This document shows, piece by piece, positions 24,112-34,663 of a stretch of DNA of 64,000 nt; within the stretch, counting starts at the first letter, position 1; the number at the start of each line of letters is the position of its first letter. The position numbers and the translations under genes are program-made. The stretch lies in the NCBI GenBank assembly GCA_018902385.1, contig JABSSW010000033.1:186001-250000 (forward strand), written 5' to 3'. The stretch is from Physcia stellaris (taxonomy: Eukaryota; Ascomycota; Lecanoromycetes; Caliciales; Physciaceae). Under the pieces are notes generated by a model. The model made no database searches, was not told the DNA's origin, and was given only the letters and a program-made list of their open reading frames with translations.

Positions 24112-24444
24112 TGAATCTTGGAAGAGTCCACAAGCCTTTCTACTCCTGAGCCTTCTACAAGGATGTCTTGCACATTAGTTGACAACTGGTTCTGATACTG
24201 TCTTCCCCTTTTCCAGGAGTAGAGTAGAGAGCTTGGCAATGAGGTATCCCTGTGTAGATCTGCCGAGGTTAGCATGTGATTATCTTCACCAATGCTGTCG
24301 CCGTGTCTGTCGTCCACGTCTACAAGCACAATTGATTACTTGCTAGCATGAACAACCGATTACCAAAGTCCGATTTTCAGGAATTCTGTCTTGGATTTCT
24401 ATGGGTTCACCTGCTTTGACCCTTACTGGGCACCCTTACCTGCA
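24112..24444. other. Intergenic spacer
   Basis: About 0.33 kb, holding the 3' UTR of the kinase-fold gene and the promoter of the ABC transporter gene. No motif stood out. Confidence 0.4.
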
Positions 24445-27062
24445 ATGGCCGTTCAATCTACTCTCCGCTCTTGGGATGACCGCATACCTCTACTGCTGAA
24501 GCAATGGGCTGAAATTGCACGGTCAAAGCTGAGAAAGACCTCAAAACCTGCGCGGCTAACAGCAACATTATGCCTTACACTGTCCATCATCCTCACCTCC
24601 TACGCCGGGCGACGATGGCTAAGGAAACGGAAGGCGGAGAAAGACCATGGGCAGAAACTATTGCGTCGAAACTCTGGCCTTCGGGGCAAAGATGGGTCGC
24701 GTACCATCTTCGTCCCATACCGCTCTTCGACTGCAAAAGTTACCATACATCCCACTAAGCCTACGACGTACGACGCGCACCGCAGGCTTTTTCTGAATCC
24801 CCCTAGAGCTGCTAGATTGGCGGAAGGACATATTGGCCAGGTGCCGCCAGCGAATACAAAGCCTGGCCTCAATATCGCTTTTATACACCAGTTCTTGAGT
24901 CTGCTGAGTATCATGATACCCCATTGGAATAGTAAAGAGTCTGGTCTTTTGGTCGGCCAGGGAGCTTTTCTCTTGTTGAGAACATATCTCTCGTTGGTGG
25001 TGACGCGGCTGGACGGTGAGATCGTGAGGGATCTAGTCGCTGGAAATGGAAAAGGGTTCCTTTGGGGGATTGTGAAGTGGCTTGGAGTAGGAGGTACATC
25101 GCAATCTCGGGTTCTGGGTGACCGCTCAATTAACAAAAGCAGGCTTCGCATCTTATACCAACGCCGCGATCAAATTTCTTCAATCCAAAGTCTCAATCGC
25201 CTTCCGAACGCGCTTGACCCGGTATATTCACGATCTTTACCTGAATGACAACCTGAATTATTATAAACTCCTCAATCTAGACGGCGGCATTGGTCAAAGC
25301 GTAGACCAATTCATCTGCAATGACCTTACCCTCTTTACTGCTTCAGCAGCAGCCTTATACTCCTCAATCGGCAAACCTCTTGTCGACCTTTGCGTTTTCA
25401 ACTACGAGCTCTCCCGCTCTCTCGGCCCACTCGCTCTCACTGGCCTCCTCGCAAATTACATCATCACAGCGACCGCCCTCCGCCGTCTCTCCCCTCCGTT
25501 CGGGAAATTGAAAGCAGTCGAAGGCCGTCGAGAAGGTGACTTCCGCGGTCTTCACTCTCGACTTATAGCCAATGCAGAGGAAGTCGCTTTCTACGGAGGC
25601 GCAGACATGGAAAAGATCTTTCTCGACAAAGGTTTCCGCGACCTCAAATCCTGGATGGAAGGCATCTACCGGTTGAAGATACAATACAACATGCTTGAAG
25701 ACTTCGTGCTCAAATACTCCTGGTCCGCATTCGGCTATCTGATCACCTCCCTCCCCGTCTTCCTCCCTGAATGGGGCGGTCTCGCCTCATCTCCTCCCTC
25801 CTCCACCTCCAACTTACCCCAATCCTCATCCCCCCTCTCACCCCCAACCACGACCCCCACCCAAAACACGCGCATGCAATCCTTCATAACAAACAAACGC
25901 CTCATGCTCTCCCTCGCCGACGCCGGCGGCCGCATGATGTACAGCCTCAAAGACCTCTCCGAACTCGCCGGCTACACCTCGCGCGTCTACACCCTAATCT
26001 CGACCCTCCACCGCGTGCACGCCTCGGCCTACTACGCCCCGCGCGGGACCACCCCACCCCCCTTCTCCCTCGCCGACATCCAAGGCACAATCCACCTCGG
26101 CTACGAAGGGCTCCGCTTCGAAGACGTCCCCCTCATCGCCCCAGCCATCTACCCGCACAGCGGCACCGCCCTGCTCTCCCCCTCCTCCCCACTAAACTTC
26201 ACCCTGCCCCCCGGCGCACACACACTCATCACCGGCCCCAACGGCGTAGGCAAAAGCTCCATCGCGCGCCTCCTAGCCGGTCTCTGGCCCACCTACCGCG
26301 GCCTGGTGTCCCGCCCGCGACGCCCAGCCGGGCTCCTCTTCCTGCCCCAGAGACCGTATCTCCCCCTCGGCACGCTGCGCGACCAAGTCATCTACCCCGC
26401 GCGCGAAATGGACATGCGCGACGCGGGCGTCTCGGACGACCAGCTGCAGCGCATCCTCGACGACGTGCACCTCGGGTACCTCGTCCAGCGCGAAGGCGGC
26501 TGGGACGCGAGGAAGGAGTGGAAGGATGTGCTTTCCGGCGGGGAGAAGCAGCGCATGGGTTTTGCGAGGGTTGGGTATTGGAGGCCGGGGTGGGTGGTTG
26601 CGGATGAGGCCACTAGTGCGGTTAGTGTCGATGTTGAGGGCGTGCTGTATGAGGCTTGTAAGGCGTGGGGGGCGAGTTTGGTTGTGGTTTCGACGAGGGT
26701 TGGGTTGAAGAGGTATTGTAAGTGGAGTTTGACGCTGTGCGGTGGGGGTGGGGGATGGAGGTGGGGTTGGGGTTGGAGATGGGGATGGAGATGGGGAGGA
26801 AGAGGAAGAAGCAGAGTGGAGCTTCGAGAGAATCGGCACGGAGGAGGAGAGAGGGGGTGTGGAGAGGGAGTTGGAAGGGTTAAGAGAGGTTTTGGGGAAG
26901 GTGGATGGATGGAGGAAGAGGAGGGCGGAGATTGAGACTGAGTTGGGGCAGGTGTGGGTCGCTGGCGATGAGAAAGAGAGCAGGCTTTTGGAAGAGCCGA
27001 GCTATTTGCTTGATGCTGGGGATGCTTTGGGAAGGGATCATGATAGCGCTGTAGCGGTGTAA
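24445..27062 (+). CDS. Peroxisomal ABC half-transporter, subfamily D (PXA1/PXA2-like)
   Basis: Peroxisomal-membrane importer of fatty acyl-CoA for beta-oxidation; members work as dimers. Exon 1 starts at ATG 24445-24447. A 49-nt intron at 25094-25142 joins VKWLGVG to FASYTNAAIKFLQSKVSIAF. The membrane half has the subfamily loop FRTRLTRYIHDLYLNDN and the EAA-type motif IANAEEVAFYGGADMEK. The ATPase half has Walker A GPNGVGKSS, the Q-loop LFLPQRPYLPLGTLRDQ, signature LSGGEKQR and Walker B WVVADEATSAVS (Ala where most members have Leu). After LKRYCKWSLTL the frame runs into glycine/tryptophan-rich sequence and stops at 26935. The conserved tail (EWSFERIGTEEER, LGKVDGWRKRRAEIETELGQ) continues in the next frame to 27062. 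The shift falls in G-runs at 26744-26754. Composition changes sharply from C-rich to G-rich at about 26.5 kb. Confidence 0.9.
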
Positions 27063-27374
27063 ATATTTGTGATGTAGATGTTATATAAGTGCAATGATGG
27101 AATTGGTGGATTGGCATGCAGAGGAACTTGCCATGCCGCAAGAAAAGATCAGTTGTCGCAGCCGTGAGGAAGCACTCCAGAACTCGCAGGCTTCTTCGCT
27201 TCCAAGACCCTAGTTTATCTCTTTCCCGTTAAGTAAGAAGGCCCATCAAAGTCCAGAGCTATGCATGTCGCAAAACGTCCTCGCCAATAACCCCATTCCT
27301 CCCCTCTAAAATACGATCATGTATTCCCGAGAAGCGGTATCCATGTTCGCCCCGTCTCCCAGACCACCAAACCA
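27063..27374. other. Convergent 3' spacer
   Basis: 312 bases between two convergent genes, the ABC transporter (plus) and SDS22 (minus). It holds both 3' UTRs and nothing else noticed. Confidence 0.5.
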
Positions 27375-28820
27375 TCACGACACCCTCACAAAAGCTACAA
27401 GCGCGTCAGAAATCTCCACACCCTTTGACTTTACACAGCAACTCAGATAACTCACTAGCATCAATCTGCTTTATCCTCGGCAGCGCCAGCCTCACTTTAT
27501 TCCTATACACCGCCGGCCCCCTCAGCTGCAGCGGATTCGCCTCCAGATAGACCGTCTCCAGCGTCTCAATGGGGCCCAATTCGCGCTCCACCTCCTCGAA
27601 GCTGTCGAGCAGGTTACTGGACGCCCATAGCTCTTCCAAGCTGATCAGGTGGCTGAGGTGCTCGATGTGTTTGATGCGGTTGTTGGAGATGTCGAGGGTG
27701 CGGAGGGTGGTGTTTGAGGCGAAGGAGGTGGGGGCGATGGATGTGAGGGCGTTGTGCGAGATGTAGAGTTCTTGTAGGTTGGGGAGGGAGGAGAGGCCGG
27801 AGATTGTGGACAGGCGGTTGGATTTGAGGTCGAGGATTTTGAGGGTGGAGAGGTGGGAGATGTTCTGGGATGGGTTAGTGGAGTGTATGAGGATGGAGAG
27901 ATGGAATGGTGACTTTTATCTCGGTGATCTTGTTTTTGCCGAGCCAGAGCTCTTCGAGGCTTTTGAGGTCTTCGAGGTTCTCTATCTCCTGCCTTGAAGT
28001 TAGTGTTCAAGGAACATAGTCGTAGTTTATTCATTCCAATGTACACGTATTCGGTTCGCCCCCAGCTCCAGATTCCTAAGTCGTTCAAGACCTTCAAGCC
28101 CTTCGATCTTCGAGATCTTGTTTTGCACAAAGTATATATCCGTCAATTTTTTAAGGTGGTTCACATTCTTGACATGCTTGATGTTGTTGAAGCTGAGGTC
28201 CAGACTGGTGAGTTCGTGGAAGGCTTCGAGGCCCTTGATGTGAGCAATGAGGTTGTCGTAGAGGTCCAGCTCAACCAGTTTTTGGCCAAACCCCTCGGGG
28301 AATTTGATGTGCGATATAGCGTTCTGCCGTAGACATAGTTTCTGTAGGTAGCAATATAAGCCTCCTCATAACCGCATGAACCTTCTGTATTGGGGTACCT
28401 GAATCTCTTCGAACCGCTCGAGTCGTAGCGAAGGGATAGAGGAAACGCGGCGATGGACCAAATCGATTTCCTGAAAATGCCAGTCAACCCAGCAACTCCA
28501 AATTTCTCATCATATATGACAAAGCATACATCTGTATCCAATGGGTAATCATCCAGCAGATCTACCAACCCGTCGTGTCAGTAGGAGCAACAATTCATAT
28601 TCTGGTTGCTACCTTCGTCCGCTTCTATCTGCTCCACTGGCGGCGCGTCTTCATCTGAGTATTCTGGGTCCGACAGCACCTCTGCATTTACGACTTCTGC
28701 CTTCTTCCTCTTCTCCACGCGCGCCTTGCCGTCCCAGCCTTTGCTATCGCGAGGTGAAGATCCATTGCGGGTAGGCGGGGATTCGATGGGCAGTCCTTCA
28801 TTGTGCTTTTCTGAGGACAT
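27375..28820 (-). CDS. sds22: Protein phosphatase 1 regulatory subunit SDS22 (leucine-rich repeats)
   Basis: SDS22 binds the PP1 catalytic subunit in the nucleus and supports mitotic exit. The start is ATG 28818-28820, with an acidic N-terminus (DPEYSDEDAPPVEQIEADE). Introns split LLDDYPLDTD, EIDLVH, KLCLRQNAISHI, NRIR/EIENLEDL and ITEIK/NISHLS. About ten LRRs follow in sequence, including LVELDLYDNLIAHIKGLEAF, LTSLDLSFNNIKHVKNVNHL, LRNLELGANRI, LEELWLGKNKI, LKILDLKSNRL, LQELYISHNAL and LRTLDISNNRIKHIEHL. The cap is LETVYLEANPLQ...VRLALPRIKQIDA. Read straight on, the frame ends 27406 with an atypical tail. Using the GTGAGT donor after IDA and the TTGTAG acceptor gives IDATFVRVS, stop at 27375-27377, matching the family C-terminus. 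I therefore chose that end. Confidence 0.93.
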
Positions 28821-29022
28821 GGAGGATAATGAGCCAGAAGGTAATGCAGTCAAACTGCAGTTCTGGACTAAGGAGATCTACACCAGAAGATGCCCAGCTA
28901 CAGGTTAAACGATATTGTCGAAGAAGAGTTTGGAAGCTGTCGGCTTTAAGCGAGCTTGGAACTATTTAACTCCGATGCAGAGCATGTGAACGTCAGGGAA
29001 AATGGGCTGTCAACTCTGCTGA

Positions 29023-29922
29023 TCATGTTATCCTGTAAAGCCTCCGATCTCCATTCCTCTCAATCTCAACAGCTCCCCCTTCCTTTTGCTTCCCATCCCT
29101 ATGCTTCTCGTACCTCCCCGTCTCCGTTTCCTTCCGCTTCACATCACGCTCCACCACCCGGATCCTACTTGGTCTTTCCTCCTCCTCTTCCTCAACCTCC
29201 ACAACACACCAATCGCCGCCATCCACCCTGCTCGGTCTGAAAGTCTTCGTGATCTGAACACCCTTTACATCATGGCCTGAATAAGACAAGGTCTCCCTCC
29301 GCTCGGGCTGGTCGCGCGAGGCATGAAGCAGCGCGGCACTACCTCCGTGTCTGTGTTCGCGCTCCAAGAGGTGCTGTTGTCGGGTTAGAAGTTCAAGGTT
29401 CTCGGCTTTGAGAGGGAGGGAGCTGGTGTCGGCATGTTGGAGGGCAAGGCGGTTGATGTCGCTTTGGCTTAGATTTGAGGAATGAGGGGAGTGGTGGTGG
29501 TGAGATTCTCGTGGTTTTTGAACAGATGGAGCTCTCGATACTTCGCTCGGAGCTTTTCTTGACTCGTGAGGTGAATGGTGGCGGTGAGTGTCTCGTAGCT
29601 CTCGTATGGATGGAGTTGCCGATACTTCGCTGGGAGCTCGTCTTGACTCGTGCGGCGAATGGCGGCGGTGAGGCTCTTCGTGATAATGGCGCACGCTGGC
29701 AGTTTCCGAATTGTTGCTACGTAGCTTCGTTGCTGCCAGCTCTCGTCTCAATCTTTCGATTTCTTGATCCTTGTCATGTACAGATCCTTTGGGGGTTTGC
29801 GGAGATTTGCCGTGGGGGGCATCGGTGAAATGCTTTTTGGCAAAATTCTCGATTTGCTGGGGAACCGCGTTGGCCTTGCGCTGGAGATAGCGTTCGCCAA
29901 TACCCTCTATAAAGTTCTCCAT
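29023..29922 (-). CDS. Hypothetical protein with His/Ser-rich repeats and coiled coil
   Basis: A single-exon frame of 299 codons with a clear ATG at 29920-29922. The N-terminus (MENFIEGIGERYLQRKANAV, PQQIENFAKKHF) looks amphipathic, and then comes a short coiled coil (DKDQEIERLRRELAATKL). Three near-copies of a ~26-residue unit with HSPHES(R)(R/K)APSEVS and a following RE(L/S)...H segment occupy residues ~80-155. The last third is Glu/Arg/Lys-rich (EVEEEEEERPSRIRVVE, KRKETETGRYEKHRD). I do not recognise a family. Low complexity and repeat-driven composition suggest a disordered or scaffold-type protein. The plus strand again goes from C-rich to G-rich at about 29.3 kb. Upstream, 29923-30507 has no gene. 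Confidence 0.65.
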   Translation of the reverse strand: MENFIEGIGERYLQRKANAVPQQIENFAKKHFTDAPHGKSPQTPKGSVHDKDQEIERLRRELAATKLRSNNSETASVRHYHEEPHRRHSPHESRRAPSEVSATPSIRELRDTHRHHSPHESRKAPSEVSRAPSVQKPRESHHHHSPHSSNLSQSDINRLALQHADTSSLPLKAENLELLTRQQHLLEREHRHGGSAALLHASRDQPERRETLSYSGHDVKGVQITKTFRPSRVDGGDWCVVEVEEEEEERPSRIRVVERDVKRKETETGRYEKHRDGKQKEGGAVEIERNGDRRLYRIT

Positions 29923-30507
29923 TTGGTCACGATGTTGCTAGTATTTTGTACGAAGTTCCAAGCATGGAAACAACAAAACTAGGTAGAAACAAGCTGGAAC
30001 TTGAACTGGACCTGGAGATGAGCTAAGGTAGGCACAATGCAAGTGTGTGGCGTAGTCAGACGCTGCACATGCAATAGTCTGCATGATGCCGTCAAATGAT
30101 CTACCTTACTCCCTACTTCACTCGGCCCGGGCAATTGGACCAACATCAACACATAATACCCGATTTGGGAACGAATTCTTTACCAAAAGATCCTCTCATA
30201 TCAAATACAAGTTGTCGTTGTTTCGAATGGGGCTATCAAGATCTCATCCTTATCCACATTCTTTCGCTGGTCAGCTTTGAGCTTTAGGTACCATGTGGCT
30301 ATTCACACGCTGACTGCAGTATTGCTAGGGAAAATTTTCTTCACCCAGGTGAATGACCCTGGACATTCGACGAAGTGATCACATCGAATGTTGCAACATG
30401 TATATGATAGTATGACGATCTAACCCTCTTCACCTAATCTAAACTACATGATGACAGAACAAGTCATGCCCAAAGACCAAACGTTCCATCATGGCTCCTT
30501 TTGGCCA
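29923..30507. other. Intergenic spacer
   Basis: About 0.58 kb with the promoter of the His-rich repeat gene and the 3' side of the cysteine-rich gene. Two overlapping short frames at 30083-30287 are not convincing. Confidence 0.4.
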
Positions 30508-31443
30508 CTATTGCCACCCTTGCGAGCCGTTGCCCTGCATAGGGTTTGGATAGAGATAAGTTTGCTCCGTTGGCCTACAGCATGGACAAGAGTGAATTAT
30601 TGACTCAAAAGCGCAAAATTTGCAACAGACATTTGCGGCTACCCATTGCCAGAACATAGTGCGCTGTAAGGACAAAGACGGAGAGTTGAATTGCTGCTTG
30701 TATTTATCGCAGTTGGGACAGTTGACTCCGGCAGCTGTATAGTAACAAGAAAGACAGTCCTCAAAGTTCGGATGGCTGAACCGAGGATCGCTCCAATTGA
30801 ACCACGCAGACGCAGATCCGTTCTGTTGTATTACCTGGTTTTCAATCTCAAATAGGCCTCTGGTGAGAGGGCGCATGAGACCGTTCGGAGACTGGCCGCA
30901 ATACAGGCATTGTCCACCACTTGATAGGTCAACACATGCCCGGCATGGATTCTGCACATCAGGTAACGACGTTGACCCGGGATCCTCTTTACGGACACTC
31001 CAGATATCGACGGCGGGACCATGCTGGCGTATCCAAGATCCCCTTCGATATCTGAGAGCAGTCTTGTACCGACTACCTATCGAATCCCACGACAAGTCTG
31101 GAATCAGATCAGGGTTCTCGAGGCGACGCCTGAAGCTGATGCTTAACGGACGCTGTTCCCATTCGTTGTGTCCGTCGTAGCCAAACTGGATGCTCAACTG
31201 GTAGCACTGAACGGAAGTGTCTAACTTGTCTTCCATGGCTTCGAAGAGTCGGTCCGGTCTCCTCACATACTCTTTCAGACATCTTTGGAATCGCCTTGGT
31301 ATGTGATGCCAAAATCGAACTCCATCCACATCCCCTGGCACTGCTGCAAATTCAGACTGTATACGCTCGAGCGCAGAAGGACCTTCTTCTGGCGAATCTT
31401 CTTCCTCAGCTCTCGCCCACCATTCGGCTGATCCTCGCATCAT
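30508..31443 (-). CDS. Cysteine-rich hypothetical protein with multiple CxxC zinc-knuckle-like pairs
   Basis: A single exon of 311 codons from ATG 31441-31443. The N-terminal half is acidic then mixed (EEEDSPEEGPSALERIQSEF, RFWHHIPRRFQRCLKEYV). The C-terminal half carries paired cysteines in the order CRAC, CLYC, CLSC, CPNC, CCKFC and CPCC, enough for two or three zinc sites. The final pairs sit in VAANVCCKFCAFESIIHSCP, which resembles the core of the very small proteins nearby (32428-32592, 33125-33304, 34496-34663), so I infer it is a larger relative. I know no assigned function. Its single-exon structure and neighbourhood suggest an accessory gene. Confidence 0.65.
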   Translation of the reverse strand: MMRGSAEWWARAEEEDSPEEGPSALERIQSEFAAVPGDVDGVRFWHHIPRRFQRCLKEYVRRPDRLFEAMEDKLDTSVQCYQLSIQFGYDGHNEWEQRPLSISFRRRLENPDLIPDLSWDSIGSRYKTALRYRRGSWIRQHGPAVDIWSVRKEDPGSTSLPDVQNPCRACVDLSSGGQCLYCGQSPNGLMRPLTRGLFEIENQVIQQNGSASAWFNWSDPRFSHPNFEDCLSCYYTAAGVNCPNCDKYKQQFNSPSLSLQRTMFWQWVAANVCCKFCAFESIIHSCPCCRPTEQTYLYPNPMQGNGSQGWQ

Positions 31444-32427
31444 GTTGATTAGGTGGGGCAGGGTATCCTGACCAACACGACGATTAGAAATGTCGCTCAG
31501 CGTGGGGCACTTTGCGCCTACCTTACTCGTGAATTCAAGCTGTAGTTTGATGCTCGAAGAACAAATGAAGAAACAGATTTCTGTATGAAAAGAATGACTC
31601 GGCTGTCAGAATTAATATATCAATGATAAATATGCAACAGCCTGCTTCAACGAATGTGATGAGAGTTGGATTAGTATACAGCTTGGTGAAGAAATAGAAG
31701 TAAACAGTAGACTCTTCAGGTATTTTTGAGGCACTGGGGCAGATCATAAACTTCCAGAGAAGGAGCAAGTCAGCCGTTCAGATAGACGCGGTTGCCTTCG
31801 ATATCTTCTTGCCTAGCTTCCACTTATCCAGACCTCTCAACGTCATTAGCTTATACCTGATGTAGGTCGGTTGCTGTCAAGTAGATTTGCATCTTGGGCT
31901 TTTTCTTTCAATATTAAGTGAAGGAACTTCAGAGATCTAAGTTTTCCTTCTGTCTCTTTCTTCGTTCCTTTACATCAGCGGCTACCTATCATCCAACTCA
32001 TGTGCAGTTCATGAAAATAGAAGCCATTCGATTTGAATTCTGCTATTCGGACATTAATGTATAGCAACATCAGCAGATACGGGCTCGAATAGAAACCATA
32101 TGGGACGTGTGCAGCGGCCATATGTGGTGCACCTATTCTACTTAGGCACTATCATCAACATGTCTTGTAGCAAGACAGGTATCAGATCTTAAAACAAGAG
32201 ATCAGAGTGTAACAAGCAGCAGCCTTCTCTTTTGGATTTCCCCAAAGTCCAAACTTAGATTTTCAAACAACTACCACGTGATCCAATAATGGGCCACGTC
32301 GTGGTCCACCATACATAGAGCTATCCTAAGCAAGCAGAGGTCGACAAGGGATCTGTCCGTAGGCTTATGTTTCATCGCCATCGTTGCCACTATTCTACAT
32401 AGGAAAAACATCAGTATACGTCCACAA
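31444..32427. other. AT-rich spacer
   Basis: Nearly 1 kb without a supported gene. It contains the promoter of the cysteine-rich gene. A minus-strand frame at 31535-31768 is hydrophobic but has no family. Confidence 0.4.
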
Positions 32428-32592
32428 TCAGAGGTAGGAGTCCTTACATTCTTCAAAGATCCACTCGCAGTGGGGGCATTTTACATGGCCACATCCGCAT
32501 TGGAAGGTCCATGGCAACTCGACACTGGAGTCGATACGTAATCGCTTGCATACGCAACATTCCCAGCCATAGGTCTTACTTTCAGGATCCAT
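32428..32592 (-). CDS. Very small WxCC/CxxC zinc-binding-type protein
   Basis: A 54-codon frame from ATG 32590-32592: MDPESKTYGWECCVCKRL, then TFQCGCGHVKCPHCEWIF. The order W-x-CC-x-C ... C-x-C-GH-x-x-C-x-x-C gives two cysteine clusters able to bind one or two zinc ions. The same spacing recurs at 33125-33304, 34496-34663 and 41045-41441, which supports a real family despite the small size. A GTAAGG near the end could be a donor, but splicing there would only shorten the tail to EE. A TATATAG box lies about 118 bases upstream. No function is known to me. Confidence 0.6.
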   Translation of the reverse strand: MDPESKTYGWECCVCKRLRIDSSVELPWTFQCGCGHVKCPHCEWIFEECKDSYL

Positions 32593-33124
32593 GAATGAAG
32601 TCTGCTTGTTTCCGAGATACAGAGCGATTAGACTATATTTTCGATAAAGAGCGTTGTGAGATGGTGACCTGGTGAAGTACCTTTATGGTTCTTATTGTCG
32701 TGATTGATCTATATAGAGTTTAAGATGCTGGGTCCCTGGAAGGAGGAGATATTGCGAGAATCGAAAGTTGGAACTGGCATACCCTCACGGTGAGTCAGAC
32801 ATTCTCGAAACATACGTGAAGCGACATCGACATATCCAGTCCAGTGCTCCAAACGTCATACACTGGGTCAGACCATGGGATACTTATCAAAGCAAGCCAA
32901 GTCTTAATTCACGAGGTAAACCTCTTCGCATTGCATACTAATCAAAGCCAACCATTATCTAGCAAGCAAGCACACGACAACTGTGTCCGCCAAGCAGAGA
33001 CACAGATCTCAATCCCAGCAAGCAAATTGCACCCCCTCCGCCATCAAGAAGTCAAAACAAGCAATCCTACCATCCGCCTCCTCACGCCAGTCTATCAACC
33101 AGCCCTCCACGAGTCTTAGGTATT
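32593..33124. other. Spacer between small WxCC genes
   Basis: About 0.53 kb. It holds the promoter of the 32428-32592 gene. A short overlapping pair of plus-strand frames (32844-33234) is C-rich and has no family. No gene is supported. Confidence 0.4.
32710..32715 (-). promoter_or_regulatory. TATA box of the small WxCC gene at 32428-32592
   Basis: TATATA (part of CTATATAGATC read on the minus strand) lies 118 bases upstream of the ATG. Confidence 0.4.
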
Positions 33125-33304
33125 TCAAGTCCGTCGATTTCCCCGTCTCTTACGTACAGGCCTATACATGTAAAGACACATATCGCAGCGATTGTGGGGG
33201 CAGTTTTCGCATTCTTCGGAGTAATCGCTGGTGACGTCTTGATCTGAGAAACCGCAGTTGCAGCATATCCACATTTCGACCCTCGCTTCTGGCAATTCGG
33301 GCAT
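33125..33304 (-). CDS. Very small WxCC/CxxC zinc-binding-type protein
   Basis: A 59-codon frame from ATG 33302-33304: VEMWICCNCGFSDQDV, then YSEECENCPHNRCDMCLYMY, ending in a basic tail RPVRKRRGNRR. The W-x-CC-x-C then C-x-x-C-x-x-x-x-C-x-x-C pattern matches the paralogs at 32428-32592 and 34496-34663. The frame is open further upstream, but that part is Thr/Pro-rich and would start from a non-ATG codon, so I use the ATG directly before the conserved core. A TATATATA box lies 157 bases upstream of the start. Confidence 0.65.
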   Translation of the reverse strand: MPELPEARVEMWICCNCGFSDQDVTSDYSEECENCPHNRCDMCLYMYRPVRKRRGNRRT

Positions 33305-33460
33305 GTTGGTGGAAGGTTTGGGGTCTGGGTGATTTGGAAGGTGGCAGGACAATTGGCGCTGGTTGGGTTCGTTTGTGAAGGTTTGTGTAGTCGGTCGATG
33401 GGTGGGTGGTTTGCTGGTGGTGGTGGTGAGGAAGAAAGAAAGAGCTGGTACTTGCACAGA

Positions 33461-33468
33461 TATATATA
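33461..33468 (-). promoter_or_regulatory. TATA box of the small WxCC gene at 33125-33304
   Basis: TATATATA at 157 bases upstream of the ATG. The spacing is nearly identical to the box of the paralog at 34496 (155 bases). Confidence 0.5.
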
Positions 33469-34335
33469 CCTATGGACCCGGTCACGGTTAGTCATACCAA
33501 GTTTTCCATGCTATCATTTTAATTCTAGGAAGTAACAATATGTCATCCGCTGTGCTGACATCGCTTTTTGTAGTCATGACCCCAAGAGTCAAGATATGAC
33601 ACCAACATCGAAGCGACCATTGCGACAACAGGTACGCAATAGCTGCACGGATACTTTCTACTCCCGCGCGGAAGTCGCGACACTTCCCACCTCCATGCAG
33701 TACAAAAATGAGCTGGGGGAATCACGTCTCCTACCATCATACATAGGATAGGCTAGCAAGCTACCGTCCAGCAGAAACCACTCAGAAGACCCCAATAATA
33801 GCCACACTCCTGCGTTTATGTCTGGTTTTGGCTAGGAAGCAACAGTATCTCACTATCCATGTTTGCAAAAATCCATCCGCCCAAGTTCAAGAAATTTTAA
33901 TCAGCCCACAAACCCGGTAATGGAAGCAGAGGATCGTAACTCATGGACAGAAGAACATTGCCTAAGTGACTCGCGCTGTAGACAAAATGTCGACATGGCC
34001 AGCAACGTTACTTGCACTCACGTTGCCGCCAAGTATTTTGGATATAGAGCTGCCAAAGCCGGGTCTATTCTGTCTCCCTGTCTCGAAGGTCTCACTATCT
34101 CGTACCTTACTCGCAGATCCAGAAGGAGTGGTCTGAGTGGACTACTTGTGGGGATCCTAATCTACACCAGTAACAAAAAGAGTCACATCTGCGGACCGCG
34201 TACCCAGATGATGATGGGTTTGCACGGTAGACGCTGGGAAATTCAATAATCCTTATGAGCCTCTGACAGATCCCAAAGAGTCAGCCAGCAGGAATGGAAG
34301 ACTCTACCACCCCCCTCACCAACCTCCGCGTTGCA

Positions 34336-34341
34336 TATAAG
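34336..34341 (+). promoter_or_regulatory. TATA box of the small WxCC gene at 34496-34663
   Basis: TATAAG (in gcatataagt) lies 155 bases upstream of the ATG and is followed by a long C/A-rich leader typical of highly expressed fungal genes. Confidence 0.5.
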
Positions 34342-34495
34342 TATCCCTACCCCATCGCCTTCCCTCTCCCCCAGTGATCCAAACCAGGCATTAATTCCAT
34401 CAATCACTCACCGATCAAAACCAACCAATCTCTTTTATCCACCCCCAAACCCCATACCCCACACCAAAACTCAACCGCAACAAAAATCCCTCATA

Positions 34496-34663
34496 ATGCC
34501 CGACTTCCTCCTCTGGCGCTGCTGCCGCTCGAAAAACACGATTCGCTTCCACGACAACGAGGACTATGAAGATTCTTGCACGGCCTGTGGACATCAGCGC
34601 TGTAGTATGTGCACGGAGTATTGGGTTGGCGATTTGAGGGATGATGATAAGCGGACTTTTTGA
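34496..34663 (+). CDS. Very small WxCC/CxxC zinc-binding-type protein
   Basis: A 55-codon frame from ATG 34496-34498: MPDFLLWRCCRSKNTIRF, then YEDSCTACGHQRCSMCTEYW and an acidic/basic tail. The spacing W-x-CC ... C-x-x-C-GH-x-x-C-x-x-C is shared with the paralogs at 32428-32592 and 33125-33304, but this copy lacks the third cysteine of the first cluster (CCRS instead of CCxC). The leader from 34342 to 34495 is C/A-rich and free of G, and the 3' flank is strongly purine-rich. The function is unknown to me. Zinc binding is inferred from cysteine spacing alone. Confidence 0.65.
   Translation: MPDFLLWRCCRSKNTIRFHDNEDYEDSCTACGHQRCSMCTEYWVGDLRDDDKRTF

Larger units (their letters stand above)
33305..34495. 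other. Divergent spacer between small WxCC genes
   Basis: About 1.2 kb between a minus-strand and a plus-strand member of the same small family. It carries both TATA boxes. The plus-strand frame at 33863-34249 has no known domain. The composition goes from G-rich (33.2-33.45 kb) through mixed to C-rich (34.3-34.5 kb). Confidence 0.4.

Noticed and set aside
25771-26607. A long plus-strand frame rich in Pro/Arg/His within the ABC transporter gene
   Set aside because: It is the out-of-frame reading of C-rich coding DNA; the ABC transporter frame has all family motifs.
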